A stretch of DNA of 64,000 nucleotides from contig NC_057801.1 in the NCBI RefSeq assembly GCF_018294505.1, forward strand, positions 842,960,807 through 843,024,806. Reading direction: 5' to 3'. The translations under genes were made by a program, and so were the position numbers. A model generated the notes under the pieces. It worked only from the letters and a program-made list of their open reading frames with translations. It was not told where the DNA came from and ran no database searches. The DNA is from Triticum aestivum. Taxonomy: Eukaryota > Streptophyta > Magnoliopsida > Poales > Poaceae. Below are positions 54,871 to 64,000 of this stretch, in pieces. The stretch's first letter is position 1. Every line of letters begins with the position of its first letter.

Positions 54871-57524
54871 CTAACTATATTCCCCCTCTATACCATCCAA
54901 CAGGCTATCTAGCTTACAATCATGTTGAGAATACTTCGCGGCTAACGCCACCTGGTCATATACCAGACTCACGGGAATTTCTTGCCCATCTGGCCCTGCC
55001 GGTCTGATTTCGGCCATATGGTTCGGGTCCAGCTTGGTGTAGCGCATCTTCACCATAGCCCGTGCTTCCCTTGCACCCTGCCGGCTGGCTGACATCTTTC
55101 ACAGTCGGAAGCACCGCCGTGCTCCTTGAAGCATGTACACAAGCTCTCCCATGCCGTTCGGCAGGAAGCTTGATGGCCACAAGGCCTGCGCTATGCCCTG
55201 CATCGCCTGTCGAGCTCGCTCGTGCAGCTGTGAGAGGTCTTGTAGTAAATCGCCTGCAGATGCGGGCATCTCCTCCTCGGGGTGACCCGTCAGCATTCCT
55301 ACAAGCAAAACTCTTTCAATATACTTCCTCGCCAAACTATGCTATAGTTCGTCTAGGCACTTACCATAAATGCCGCGACAAAGCCTTTTGTTCTCCTTCA
55401 CTGAGTCCGCCAGCTGCGCACGGACGTCTGTCAATTCCACGTCCAGCCGAACATTGGCATCTTGGAGAGTATTCTTCTCCTGCTTAACTTGCGTAAGAAT
55501 GCGCTCGCCAGCCTTTAGTTTCCTCTGGAGATGCGACTCGACATCCCTCCCGCCCTCCGGATTTACTCCGGGGTTATCTACAGAATTTTCTGTTAAACTC
55601 ATCATACCAGCCAGTTGCTAACTGGTACATTTTCATACAATCGAGATAAATGTTACCAGATGAGGCCTTATAGGATTCCTCTAGCTTGGCAACCGTGGCC
55701 CTCAGTTGGGTCTTGCACTCCTCTAGCTCCCGAGACAATTTCTCATTCTTATCTACAAGAACCTGCGCATAAATTGATACTTAAAACTGTTGTTCCAACG
55801 GTTTCAAGTCTCAGGGGCTACTGCTATACATACTTATCAAACTTTCTTACCCGTATATCTTTGGTATACTGGTCTGTCGCCCGGGCAAGCCCGCCTTGAG
55901 TAGCCCGGATGTATGCGTCTCCCGAATTGAAAGCATTAAATGCCTCTTTGGAAAAGATGTTGTTGCGAAGCACGGCCCGTCGACGCCGGTGATTCAGGGC
56001 GCTCTCTACTTCGGAATTTGTGGCAGAGAGCATATCTGCGTCCTCTGTTGGAGGACTATACGGCATCGGCCCTGCGTCCGCCTCCTCTCTCGAAGTCGGT
56101 TCTGGAGCCCGACTGGTGGAGGCGTGGTTGGCAGGATCCCCGGATATAGTCTGGATACTCCTTTTCCTGCCAGGATGTAAAGGGCATTGTTATACTTCAA
56201 ATAATAATAATTACATGACAGGTTGTTTCCTTACCTCTATAGAGGCGTGTCGGCCCTAACCGCCTTCCTCTTGAGCCTACCCAATCTGGACGCCTATGGC
56301 CGATGGGTCCCTAGGGGCTCGGCCCTGTGCTCCGAACGTCGTCTCTGCCAAAACACGACGCTTCAGGGATAAGGCATGACATCAGGAAAGAGTCCTCTTC
56401 GGAGGATCGAGTCTTCGGCCTGGCTTACACGCGATGTAGGTAGCAGTCCAGGATAATCGGCAGTAATAGCCACTGAGGCGCCGTCACGGCTCGCCCGATA
56501 AAATATCCCGTTGACAAACTCCACAGACGTATCCGGATCTTCTTCGAGTCCTGGATCCAGGGCCCTTTCGGGGTCCTCTGGCTCCGGGGAAGGGCTGGAG
56601 ATTCCTTCTACAGCCTTCCTCAGTTCCTGCTCGGAAATATCGAGGCAGGTAATCTTAGCGAAAAACGCCATAATAAGTGAAGCGGGAAAATGAATGACGA
56701 CTTACCCAGTTTGGGGGATTGTACATGGAGAATCCGTCCCGTGGTTTGATGTGAAGGAAGTCTTTATCGTCTCCTTTGTATAAGTCGGACAGTATGCTTG
56801 CCAAAGTAGTGGCAGAGTCCGGACCCTTACGGCCACAAAGGGTGGCATCGTCTTCTCCGTTGAAATGCCACATGGGATTGCCTCGATATTGAAGCGGTTG
56901 CACTCCCCGCATTATGCATAGTGCCATGACCTCGACTATCGTCAGTCCGGACTTGGCCACTAACTTTATCATGCTCATCAGGAAATATATTTCCCTGGTA
57001 TCCTCTTCTTGGGGGCCTCAGGGGCACCAGCTTAGACGTGCCCTCGGTGGGGCGTTACTGAACTTGGGGAGTCCTGTCCGGACTGGATCCGGAAGGGGGA
57101 CGTCGTCAATATAAAACCACTCTGAAGCCCAGTTCTCTGATGCCTACTTGGGAGTGCCGGATTGGTATCCGGTCTCGGCGATACGCCATACTTCGGCCCC
57201 GCCCACTTGACATAGGGACTCTCCCTGGTTGCGGGGGACAAGGCAGAACATCTTCTTCCACAAACTGAAATGAGCCTCGCAGCCTAGAAATAGCTCACAA
57301 AGGGTGACATACCCTGCTATATGTAGTACAGAGGTTGGGGTAAAGTTGTGCAACTGGAGGCCGTAGAACTCTAGGAGCCCATGAAGGAATGGATGAATAG
57401 GAAACCCGACGCCCCTTAACAGATGCGGAATGAGGCATATTCGCTCCTTTGGAGACGGATTAAGGGATCTCTCTGCTTGTTCTCCGCCGTTATAGGTGGC
57501 TATTCCGGCTCGGACAGGGACCAT
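54871..57524 (-). pseudogene. Antisense gene of the Fatima-like element (PF04195-like 'gypsy-type transposon' domain)
   Basis: Runs opposite to pol. It starts at ATG 57524 (MVPVRAGIATYNGG). The first exon has FPIHPFLHGLLEFYGLQLHN in part and LHIAGYVTLCELFLGCEAHF, the signature of the 'putative gypsy-type transposon' domain known from antisense ORFs of grass Gypsy elements. A TAG-type break occurs at 57144-57146. Further exon-like parts: 56990-56700 (FLMSMIKLVAKSGLTIVEVM), 56671-56363 (MAFFAKITCLDISEQELR, acidic), 56066-55824, 55605-55342 (coiled-coil, ERILTQVKQEKNTLQD), 55335-55099 and 55095-54871 (ending DSLLDGIEGEYS). Function of this family is not established. The parts suggest a spliced gene of about 2.6 kb. 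Confidence 0.7.
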
Positions 57525-57986
57525 GAACGCCGGTGGGAGAAGCCCTTGGGTTTGTAACTTTATCTAACGGCTATGAGAAACTAAACACTCTCTCCAGTCC
57601 CCTGGCTTGGGGCAAGGGGAGCGAGCAGAAGAGCTGCGACGACCGACCATGTTGGAATGGTTTTTTCTGGGCGCTCTGTTGGATGCTTGCTCGAGGGGGA
57701 AGAGTGAGGTTTGGATCTGGGAATTCCCGTCTCTTAAAATAGACGGTTAGCCCGAAGGATCGGGGGTGGCAAATGCAAAAATGCCTCGACTCCTCGCATT
57801 CACTCGACACGTGGAAATGGTCATTATTGAGGCACTGAAGCCAAGGAGTACAACATTGATGAGATCCCGGACACTGTTCGTCGTAATAGGTGCATTGGAG
57901 AATTCGGAGATGGAACCCGCCTTGCAATGCTGAAGATAAGACTGCGCGCCGGACTCACCGTCATTGAAGCCTGGTTCAGGGGCTAT

Positions 57987-58468
57987 TGAGGGAGTCCTGG
58001 ATTAGGGGGTATCCGGACAGCCGGACTATATACATCATTCGGACTATTGAAGCGTGAAGATACAAGACTCAAGACTCCGGCTCATGTCCGGATGGGACTC
58101 TCCTTTGCGTGGAAGACAAGCTTGGCGATCCAGATATTATATTTCCTTCCTTGTAACCGACTCCATGTAAACCCTAGCCCTCTCCGGTGTCTATATAAAC
58201 CGGAGAGGATGGTCCTTAGAAGGCCAATCACAATTACAATCATACCATCATAGGCTAGCTCCTAGGATTTAGCCTCTACGATCTCGTGGTAGATCTACTC
58301 TTGTACTACTCATATCTTCAATATTAATCAAGCAGGAAGTAGGGTTTTACCTCCATCAAGAGGGCCCGAACCTGGGTAAACATTGTGTCCCTTGCTTCCT
58401 GTTACTATCAGCCTAAGACGCACAGATCGGGAGCCCCCACCCGAGATCCGCCGGTTTTGACACCGACA
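57987..58468 (+). repeat. 3' LTR of the Fatima-like element
   Basis: 482 bases, TGAGGGAGTCC…GACACCGACA, then TSD gtggg. TATA box ctatataaac at 58191-58200. Confidence 0.93.
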
Positions 58469-58473
58469 GTGGG

Positions 58474-59823
58474 CCCAGTTTCCGATGAATTGCTCGAGGC
58501 CATAAAATCCGAGAGAGGATCCATGTATGAAAACAAAGTGTAGACTTTGGAAGAACTACTTGATGGTCGTAAGGCTGTTGGGTACAGATGGATTTCAAAA
58601 GGAAGACGGACAATGATGGTAAGTGTCACCATTAAGAAAGCTCGACTTGTCACTAAGATATTTTCCGACAAGTTCAAGGAGTTGACTACGATGAAATTTT
58701 CTCACTCGTAGCGATGCTAAGAGTCTGTTGGAATTATATTAGCAATTACTGCATTATTTATGAAATCTTGCAGATAGGATGTCAAAATATGGTTTCCTCG
58801 ACGATTTTCTTAAGGAAAGGTTGTATGTGATACAACGAGAAGGTTTTGTCAATCCTGAAAGATGCTAACAAGTATGCAAAGCTCCAGCAATCCTTCTAAG
58901 GGCTGGAGTAAGCATCTCGGAGTTGGAATATATGCTTTGATGAGATGATCAAAGATTTTGGGTCTATACAAAGTTTATGAGAAACTTGTATTTCCAAAGA
59001 AGTAAGTGGGAGCACCATAGAATTTCTGATGAGTATATGTTGTTGACTTATTGTTGATCAGAAATGATGTAGAATTTCTGGAAAGCATATAGGGTTATTT
59101 GAAAAGTGTTTTTCAATGGAAAACCTGGATTAAGCTACTTGAACATAGAGCATCAAGATCTATAAGGATAGATCAAAAACGCTTAATAGTACTTTCAAAT
59201 GAACACACACCGTGACAAGATTTTGAAGTAGTTTAAAATAGATCGGTAAAGAAGGAGTTCTTGTCTGTGTTATAAGGTGTGAGTACTGAGTGAGACTCAA
59301 GACCTGACCACGGCAGAAGAGAGAGAAAGGACGAAGGTCGTCCCTTATGCTCTAGACGTAGGCTCTACAATATGCTATGTTGTGTACCACACCTGAAGTG
59401 TGCCTTGCCATGAGTCAGTCAAGGGGTACAAGAGTGATCCAGGAATAGATCACAGGACAACGGTCAAAGTTATCCTTAGTAACTAATGGACTAAGGAATT
59501 TTCTCGATTATGGAGGTGGTAAAAGAGTTTGTCGTAAAGGGTTACATCGATGCAAACTTTAACACTAATTTGGATGACTGTGAGTAGTAAACCGGATTCA
59601 TATAGTAGAACAGTTATTTGGAATAGTTCCAAATAGCGTGTTGTAGCTGCATCTAAAAGATGACATAGAGATTTGTAAAACACACACGGATCTGAAAGGT
59701 TTAGACCCGTTGACTAATAACCTCTGTCACAAGCGAGATATGATCAAACCCCATGGGTGTTGGATTCATTACAATCACATAGTGATGTGAACTAGATTAT
59801 TGACTCTAGTGCAAGTGGGAGAC
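58474..59823 (+). pseudogene. Copia#1 reverse transcriptase remnant
   Basis: Continues the frame interrupted at 14033: SDELLEAIKSERGSMYENKV and then GRKAVGYRWISKG, the start of the Copia RT domain (compare EAMKSEIGSMYQNKAWTLVD in Copia#2). Many stops and shifts follow. Only fragments of the RT/RNase H part can be seen up to the polypurine tract. Confidence 0.75.
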
Positions 59824-61552
59824 TGTTGGAAATATGCCCTAGAGGCAATAATAAAATGATTATTATTATATTTCCTTGTTCATGGTAATTGTCTATTTTT
59901 CATGCTATAATTGTATTAACTGGAAACCGTAATACATGTGTGAATACATAGACCACAACATGTGCCTAGTGAGCCTCTAGTTGACTAGCTCATTGATCAA
60001 TAGATGGTTATGGTTTCCTGACCATGGACATTGGATGTCATTGATAAAGGGATCACATCATTAGGAGAATGATGCGATGGACAAGACCCAATCCTAAGCA
60101 TAGCACAAGATCGTGTAGTTCGTTTGCTAGAGCTTTTCTAATGTCAAGTATCATTTCCTTAGACCATGAGATTTTGCAACTCCCGGATACCGTAGGAATG
60201 CTTTGGGTGTACCAAACGTCACAACGTAACTGGGTGGCTATAAAGCTGCACTACAGGTATCTCCGAAAGTGTCTGTTGGGTTGGCACGAATCAAGAATGG
60301 GGTTTGTCACTCCGTATGACGGAGAGGTATCTCTGGGCCCACTCGGTAATGCATCATCATAATGAGCTCAATGTGACTAAGTAGATGGTCACGGGATCAT
60401 GCGTTACGGAACGAGTAAAGTGATTTGCCGGTAACGAGATTGAACGAGGTATCGGGATACCGACGATCGAATCTCGGGCAAGTAACATACCGATTGACAA
60501 AGGGAATTGTATATGGGATTGCTTGAATCCCCGACATCGTGGTTCATCTGATGAGATCATCGTGGAACATGTGGGAACCAACATGGGTATCCAGATCCCG
60601 CTGTTGGTTATTGGCCGGAGAGCTGTCTGCGTGATTCCCGAACCCGTAGGGTCTACACACTTAAGGTTCGGTGACGCTAGAGTCGTTATGGGAAATTGTA
60701 TGTGGTTACCGAAGGTTGTTCAGAGTCCTGGATGAGATCTCAGACATGACGAGGAGCTCCGGAATTGTCCGAAGGTGAAGATCGTTATATTGGACGAAGG
60801 GTATTGGAGTCCGAAATTGTTCCGGGGGTACCAGGTGATGACCAGCATGTCCGAAAGGGGTTTCGGAGGACCCGACAAGCGTTGGGAGGTCATATGGGCC
60901 AAGGGGAAGGGGCACATCTGCCCACTAAGGGGTTGAGCACCCCTCCCACCCCATCTCACGTAACCTAGAGAGGTGGGGGCGCCACCCCTCCCGGCTTGGG
61001 GTGGGGGAGTTTCCTAGGGGGTGGGGCGCTCAAACTCGTCTAAGGTTTCCCCTGGCCGTCGCCCCCTCCTCTAGATCCATCTAGAGGGGCTGGCCCCCTC
61101 TCCCCTTAACCCTATAAATAGAGGGGGGTGGGAGGGCTGCAACACCCTTGCTTTTGGCGCAGCCCCTCCCTCCTCCAACTCTTTATCCTCCTCCGTAGTG
61201 TTTGGCGAAGCCCTGCAGGAATACCACAAGCTCCACCACCACCATGCTGTCGTGCTGTCGGAGTTCTCCCTCAACTTCTCCTCTCCCATTGCTGGATCAA
61301 TAAGGAGGAGACGTCACCGGGCTGTACGTGTGTTGAACGTGGAGGCGCCGTCCGTTCGGCGCTAGATCGGATCTTCCGCGATTTGGATCGCCGCAAGTAC
61401 GAATCCATCAACTGCGTTCTAGTAACTCTTCCGCTTAGTGATCTTCAAAGGTATGAAGATGCTCATCATCTCCCTCTCTTGTTGCTAGAATCTCCATAGA
61501 TTGATCTTGGTGATGCGTAGAAAATTTTGAATTTCTGCTATGTTCCCCAACA
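59824..61552 (+). repeat. 3' LTR of Copia#1
   Basis: 1729 bases, TGTTGGAAATATGCC…CCCCAACA. TATA box TATAAATA at 61113-61120. It retains the segment near 60298-60335 that is deleted in the 5' LTR and has one copy of the 95-bp unit. Confidence 0.93.
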
Positions 61553-62228
61553 CTTAACTGATATGCTTAAAACAAATCCTTATTCTAAATATATGAAAAA
61601 TATCATCACTAATAAGAGGAAAATACCTGAAGCTGAGATTTCCACCATGCTTGCCAACTATACCTTTAAGGGTGGAATACCTAAGAAACTTGGTGATCCC
61701 AGAGTGCCCACTATACCTTGCTCTATTAAGAGAAATTATGTTAAAACTGCTTTATGTGATTTAGGAGCCGGTGTTAGTGTCATGCCTCTTTCCTTGTATC
61801 GTAGACTTGAATTAAGTAAGTTGACACCCACTGAGATATCTTTGCAAATGGCTGATAAATCAACTGCTATACCTGTCGGCATTTGTGAGGACGTACCTGT
61901 TGTTGTTGCGAACGTTACTATCTTAACAGACTTTGTCATTCTTGATATTCCCGAGGACGATAGTGTGTCGATTATCGTTGGTAGACGCTTTTTCAATACT
62001 GCAGGTGTTGTTATTGATTGCAACAAGGGCAATGTCACCTTCCATGTTAATGGAAATGAGCACATGGTACATTTTCCGAGGAAACAACCTCAAGTTCATA
62101 GCATAAATTCTATTGAGAAAGTTCCATCAATTATTATCGGAGGTTTTGAATTTCCTCTCCCTACTGTCAAGAAAAAGTATGATATTCTTATTGTTGGGGA
62201 TGTTCATATCCCCGTTGAGGTAACCTAG
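61553..62228 (+). CDS. Athila-lineage aspartic protease segment
   Basis: Open from the Copia#1 junction to TAG. It continues gag in the same frame once the insertion is set aside. MLKTNPYSKYMKNIITNKR leads into the protease: ALCDLGAGVSVMPLSLYRRL, with the active-site Asp in D-L-G-A (the Athila form of DSGA), then ILDIPEDDSVSIIVGRRF as the second conserved block. It would mature the gag polyprotein. The frame ends soon after (VGDVHIPVEVT) and does not lead into RT, unlike complete Athila elements. Confidence 0.82.
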
Positions 62229-63018
62229 TGTCACTTCGAAATTTCTCCGGTTCCGTGTTATTCGGAATGAGTTAGTTAACAAGATTTGATCAACCTTGTT
62301 AGTGGATTCATTTTGATGATCATGAGATGGATGAAATTAGATGGCACAACCTTCTGTACCCTTCTTTTTACTTTCTGTCATTTAAAATAAATAAAGCAAA
62401 AATAGTATTATCTGTCTGTTTTCTGAATTATCCATGCAATAAAAAAATATCCCGAAAATAAAAGTGCTCCAAATGCCCTGCAAATTTAGTATGATTTTTT
62501 ATGAAGTATTTGAGGATTTTAGGCACTAAAAACACTACAGGGGGGTTTGCCACCTGGCCACGGGAGTGGAGGGCGCGCCCACCCCCTCTGGGCGCACCCC
62601 CTGTCTCGTGGGCCCCTGGTGGACCCCCTCCACTTATGCCAGCACCCACACACTCCATCTTCTTCCCAAAAAAATCCCCATCCAGCTCAAGCAAGAGTTC
62701 TAGCTCATTTTGCTGCGATTTTCGATCTCCTTGCTCAAAGCTCCATTCACAAAACTGCTTTGGTAGATTGTTGCTTGGTATGTGACTCCTCCATTGGTAC
62801 AAATAGTTTTTGTTCTAGTGCTTTATTCATTGCAAATCCTTGCTGCCTTGGTGACCCTGTTCTTGAGCTTGCATGTTAAATTTATGAGGTCCCAAGTAAT
62901 TTTAATGCGTGATATAGGCTCTAGGCACTTGTATGAGTAGTTGCTATCGATCTTGTTTAATTTTATTCACTTTTATTTTGAAGTTACTGAAAATTCAGAA
63001 ATACTGCAGAAAAGAAAT
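62229..63018 (+). other. Non-coding stretch with an LTR-like block
   Basis: 62430-62640 resembles the element's own LTR at about 4950-5120: the same gggcgcgcccaccccctctggg and ccccctgtctcgtggg blocks, and similarity extends into the flanking AT-rich part. A leader-like C/T-rich region follows, then a donor-like ttg|gtatgtg near 62777 and an acceptor-like actgcag near 63008, just before the next ATG. Confidence 0.55.
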
Positions 63019-64000
63019 ATGTTCAGGAAAATATACCAAGGTGGTTCCTCAGTAAAGAAAGGACCTAGGCATGCTATGCGTGAGCAAGAGGATGAACCAT
63101 CAAGGGAGGCTGAAGTGCGGTCTTGTGAATGGCCTTCAGAAGAGTTTATGGTCAATGCAGGCATTAAGGATGAATTTGATACATATGTGTGTAATGCCGA
63201 TCTTAAGGACTCCATGGAAGATAAGTGTCCTCAGTACTACTATCTAACTGATTCTTTCATGAGAAAGTTTAAATTTTCATCTTCGCGTAATTCTCATAGT
63301 GTCCTGTTTGATATTTATGATAAATCATATACCATGGACCTGGAAGACTTTACTACTGCTTGCAAACTCCCGCAGTGTGGAAGTGTTAATGATCCCCACA
63401 AATCTGAATTTAGAGATTTCCTTGCTAGTATTACTGTGGGAGAATCTAGGGATATTACACAAGCTACCATATGGAGCATTCATTTTCCTGCTATACATTA
63501 TTTTGCTCTCTTCATTGGTAGATGCATTAACGGTAAAGATGAAGCATGTCATGTGTGTGTCCCTGATCTTCGTGTCCTCAAGAGTGCTGTACTAGGTTGT
63601 AAAGATTATAACTTGGGGCAATAATTGCACGTAGGTTGCATAAAAATGGTAGAGCTGGAGATTTATTTGGAGGAATTTATGCAACCCGTCTGGCCAATTA
63701 TCTTGGTATAGCCCCACGAGAGGGTGATATGATGTTGCCTCCTTCTTATTTAGATTATGACGCTATGGTCAAACATCATTTTCTTAAGAGGAATGAACAA
63801 TTCCTCCAGTATCGACTAATCTTTGACAGACACAGCTCTGTCCATGTTACTCTTCCTGCTCCTTTCCTTTTTGATTACCAGGCAAAGGGAAGATATGTTG
63901 TTACCAGGGAGGAAGCAGCTGAACACGAGGGGAGAGCGGAGGCGGCTCGCCAACATGCCGCAGCTCAGGAGGCATTTGCTGCTGCATCTCAGTACGACCC
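63019..64000 (+). pseudogene. Athila-lineage ORF in envelope position, one frameshift, incomplete
   Basis: ATG 63019 (MFRKIYQGGSSVKK). Conserved stretches include YVCNADLKDSMEDKCPQYY, SHSVLFDIYDKSYTMDLEDF and IWSIHFPAIHYFALFIGRC. A one-base loss near 63614 ends the frame at TAA 63622-63624. The other frame continues openly to the window end (FGGIYATRLANYLGI, LQYRLIFDRHSSVHVTLPAP, an Ala/Glu-rich tail). This protein is common in Triticeae Athila elements in the position where other members carry an envelope-like gene. It shows no obvious signal peptide or membrane segment in the visible part, and its role is unknown. Confidence 0.75.

Larger units (their letters stand above)
49864..58468 (+). 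mobile_element. Fatima-like Gypsy element, segment 3 (gag end, pol, antisense gene, 3' LTR)
   Basis: The remainder of the Fatima-like element after Copia#2: protease, RT, RNase H, integrase, a long 3' region with an antisense gene, the polypurine tract (tcaggggctat, 57976-57986) and the 3' LTR. The order protease-RT-RNase H-integrase identifies it as Gypsy. Confidence 0.92.
58474..61552 (+). mobile_element. Copia#1, 3' part
   Basis: Continues Copia#1 from the Fatima insertion point: rest of the RT region, 3' leader, polypurine tract (caagtgggagac) and 3' LTR, ending in CCCCAACA at 61552 with TSD cttaa at 61553-61557. Confidence 0.9.
61553..64000 (+). mobile_element. Athila-lineage Gypsy element, 3' part (incomplete)
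   Basis: The continuation of the element begun at 4819. It holds the end of gag-protease, a non-coding stretch with an LTR-like block and the envelope-position ORF. It has no RT, RNase H or integrase between them and leaves the window at 64000. Confidence 0.88.

Overview
The window is repeat-filled intergenic DNA from a large grass genome of the Triticeae (wheat, goatgrass or a close relative). Every block longer than 1 kb that I recognise is transposon-derived. The families are typical of that tribe: a Copia element of Angela/WIS type (LTRs beginning TGTTGGAAATATG and ending CCCCAACA), a Gypsy element of Fatima type (LTR beginning TGAGGGAGTCCTGG, polyprotein plus an antisense gene), an Athila-lineage Gypsy element (primer site tggcgccgttgccgggg), CACTA DNA transposons, a LINE fragment and Stowaway MITEs. 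No tRNA, rRNA, CRISPR or ordinary single-copy host gene was recognised. There are N gaps at 1-179, 21439-21819 and 39464-40144.

Layout. 180-3112 is the 3' part of a CACTA element: a broken plant transposase-type gene (PF03004-like), then subterminal repeats. 3113-4818 holds unclassified repeat and a LINE reverse-transcriptase tail. From 4819 to the window end lies one Athila-lineage element, cut open by a nest of insertions that can be followed by target-site duplications (TSDs). Copia#1 (8471-61552, TSD cttaa) sits in the Athila gag-protease region. A Fatima-like Gypsy (14034-58468, TSD gtggg) sits in the reverse-transcriptase region of Copia#1. Two elements sit inside the Fatima gag: a 25.8-kb CACTA (14865-40645, TSD cca) and Copia#2, which is on the minus strand (41271-49863, TSD gtgga). 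Removing each insertion with one TSD copy puts the interrupted reading frame back in register.

The large CACTA element is the most interesting part. I see no transposase in it. It carries gene-like cargo: a minus-strand multi-exon gene with an exon repeated three times, an intact 244-residue coiled-coil ORF with its own TATA box, a duplicated WRN-like 3'-5' exonuclease gene (both copies broken, at different places), an intact 164-residue unknown ORF, further foldback elements and MITEs, and a truncated Copia LTR. Its ends are dense arrays of short repeats.

The retroelements differ in condition. Fatima keeps an open gag-protease frame, but its later polymerase region has several stops and frameshifts and its integrase has lost one catalytic Asp. 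The two Copia copies have nearly equal internal length (about 5.1 kb) and share the same stop positions, so they look like a subfamily whose proteins were already broken before these copies moved. The Athila element passes from protease straight to its envelope-position ORF without RT or integrase, and has an LTR-like block just before that ORF. Family names rest on remembered motifs and were not checked by search.
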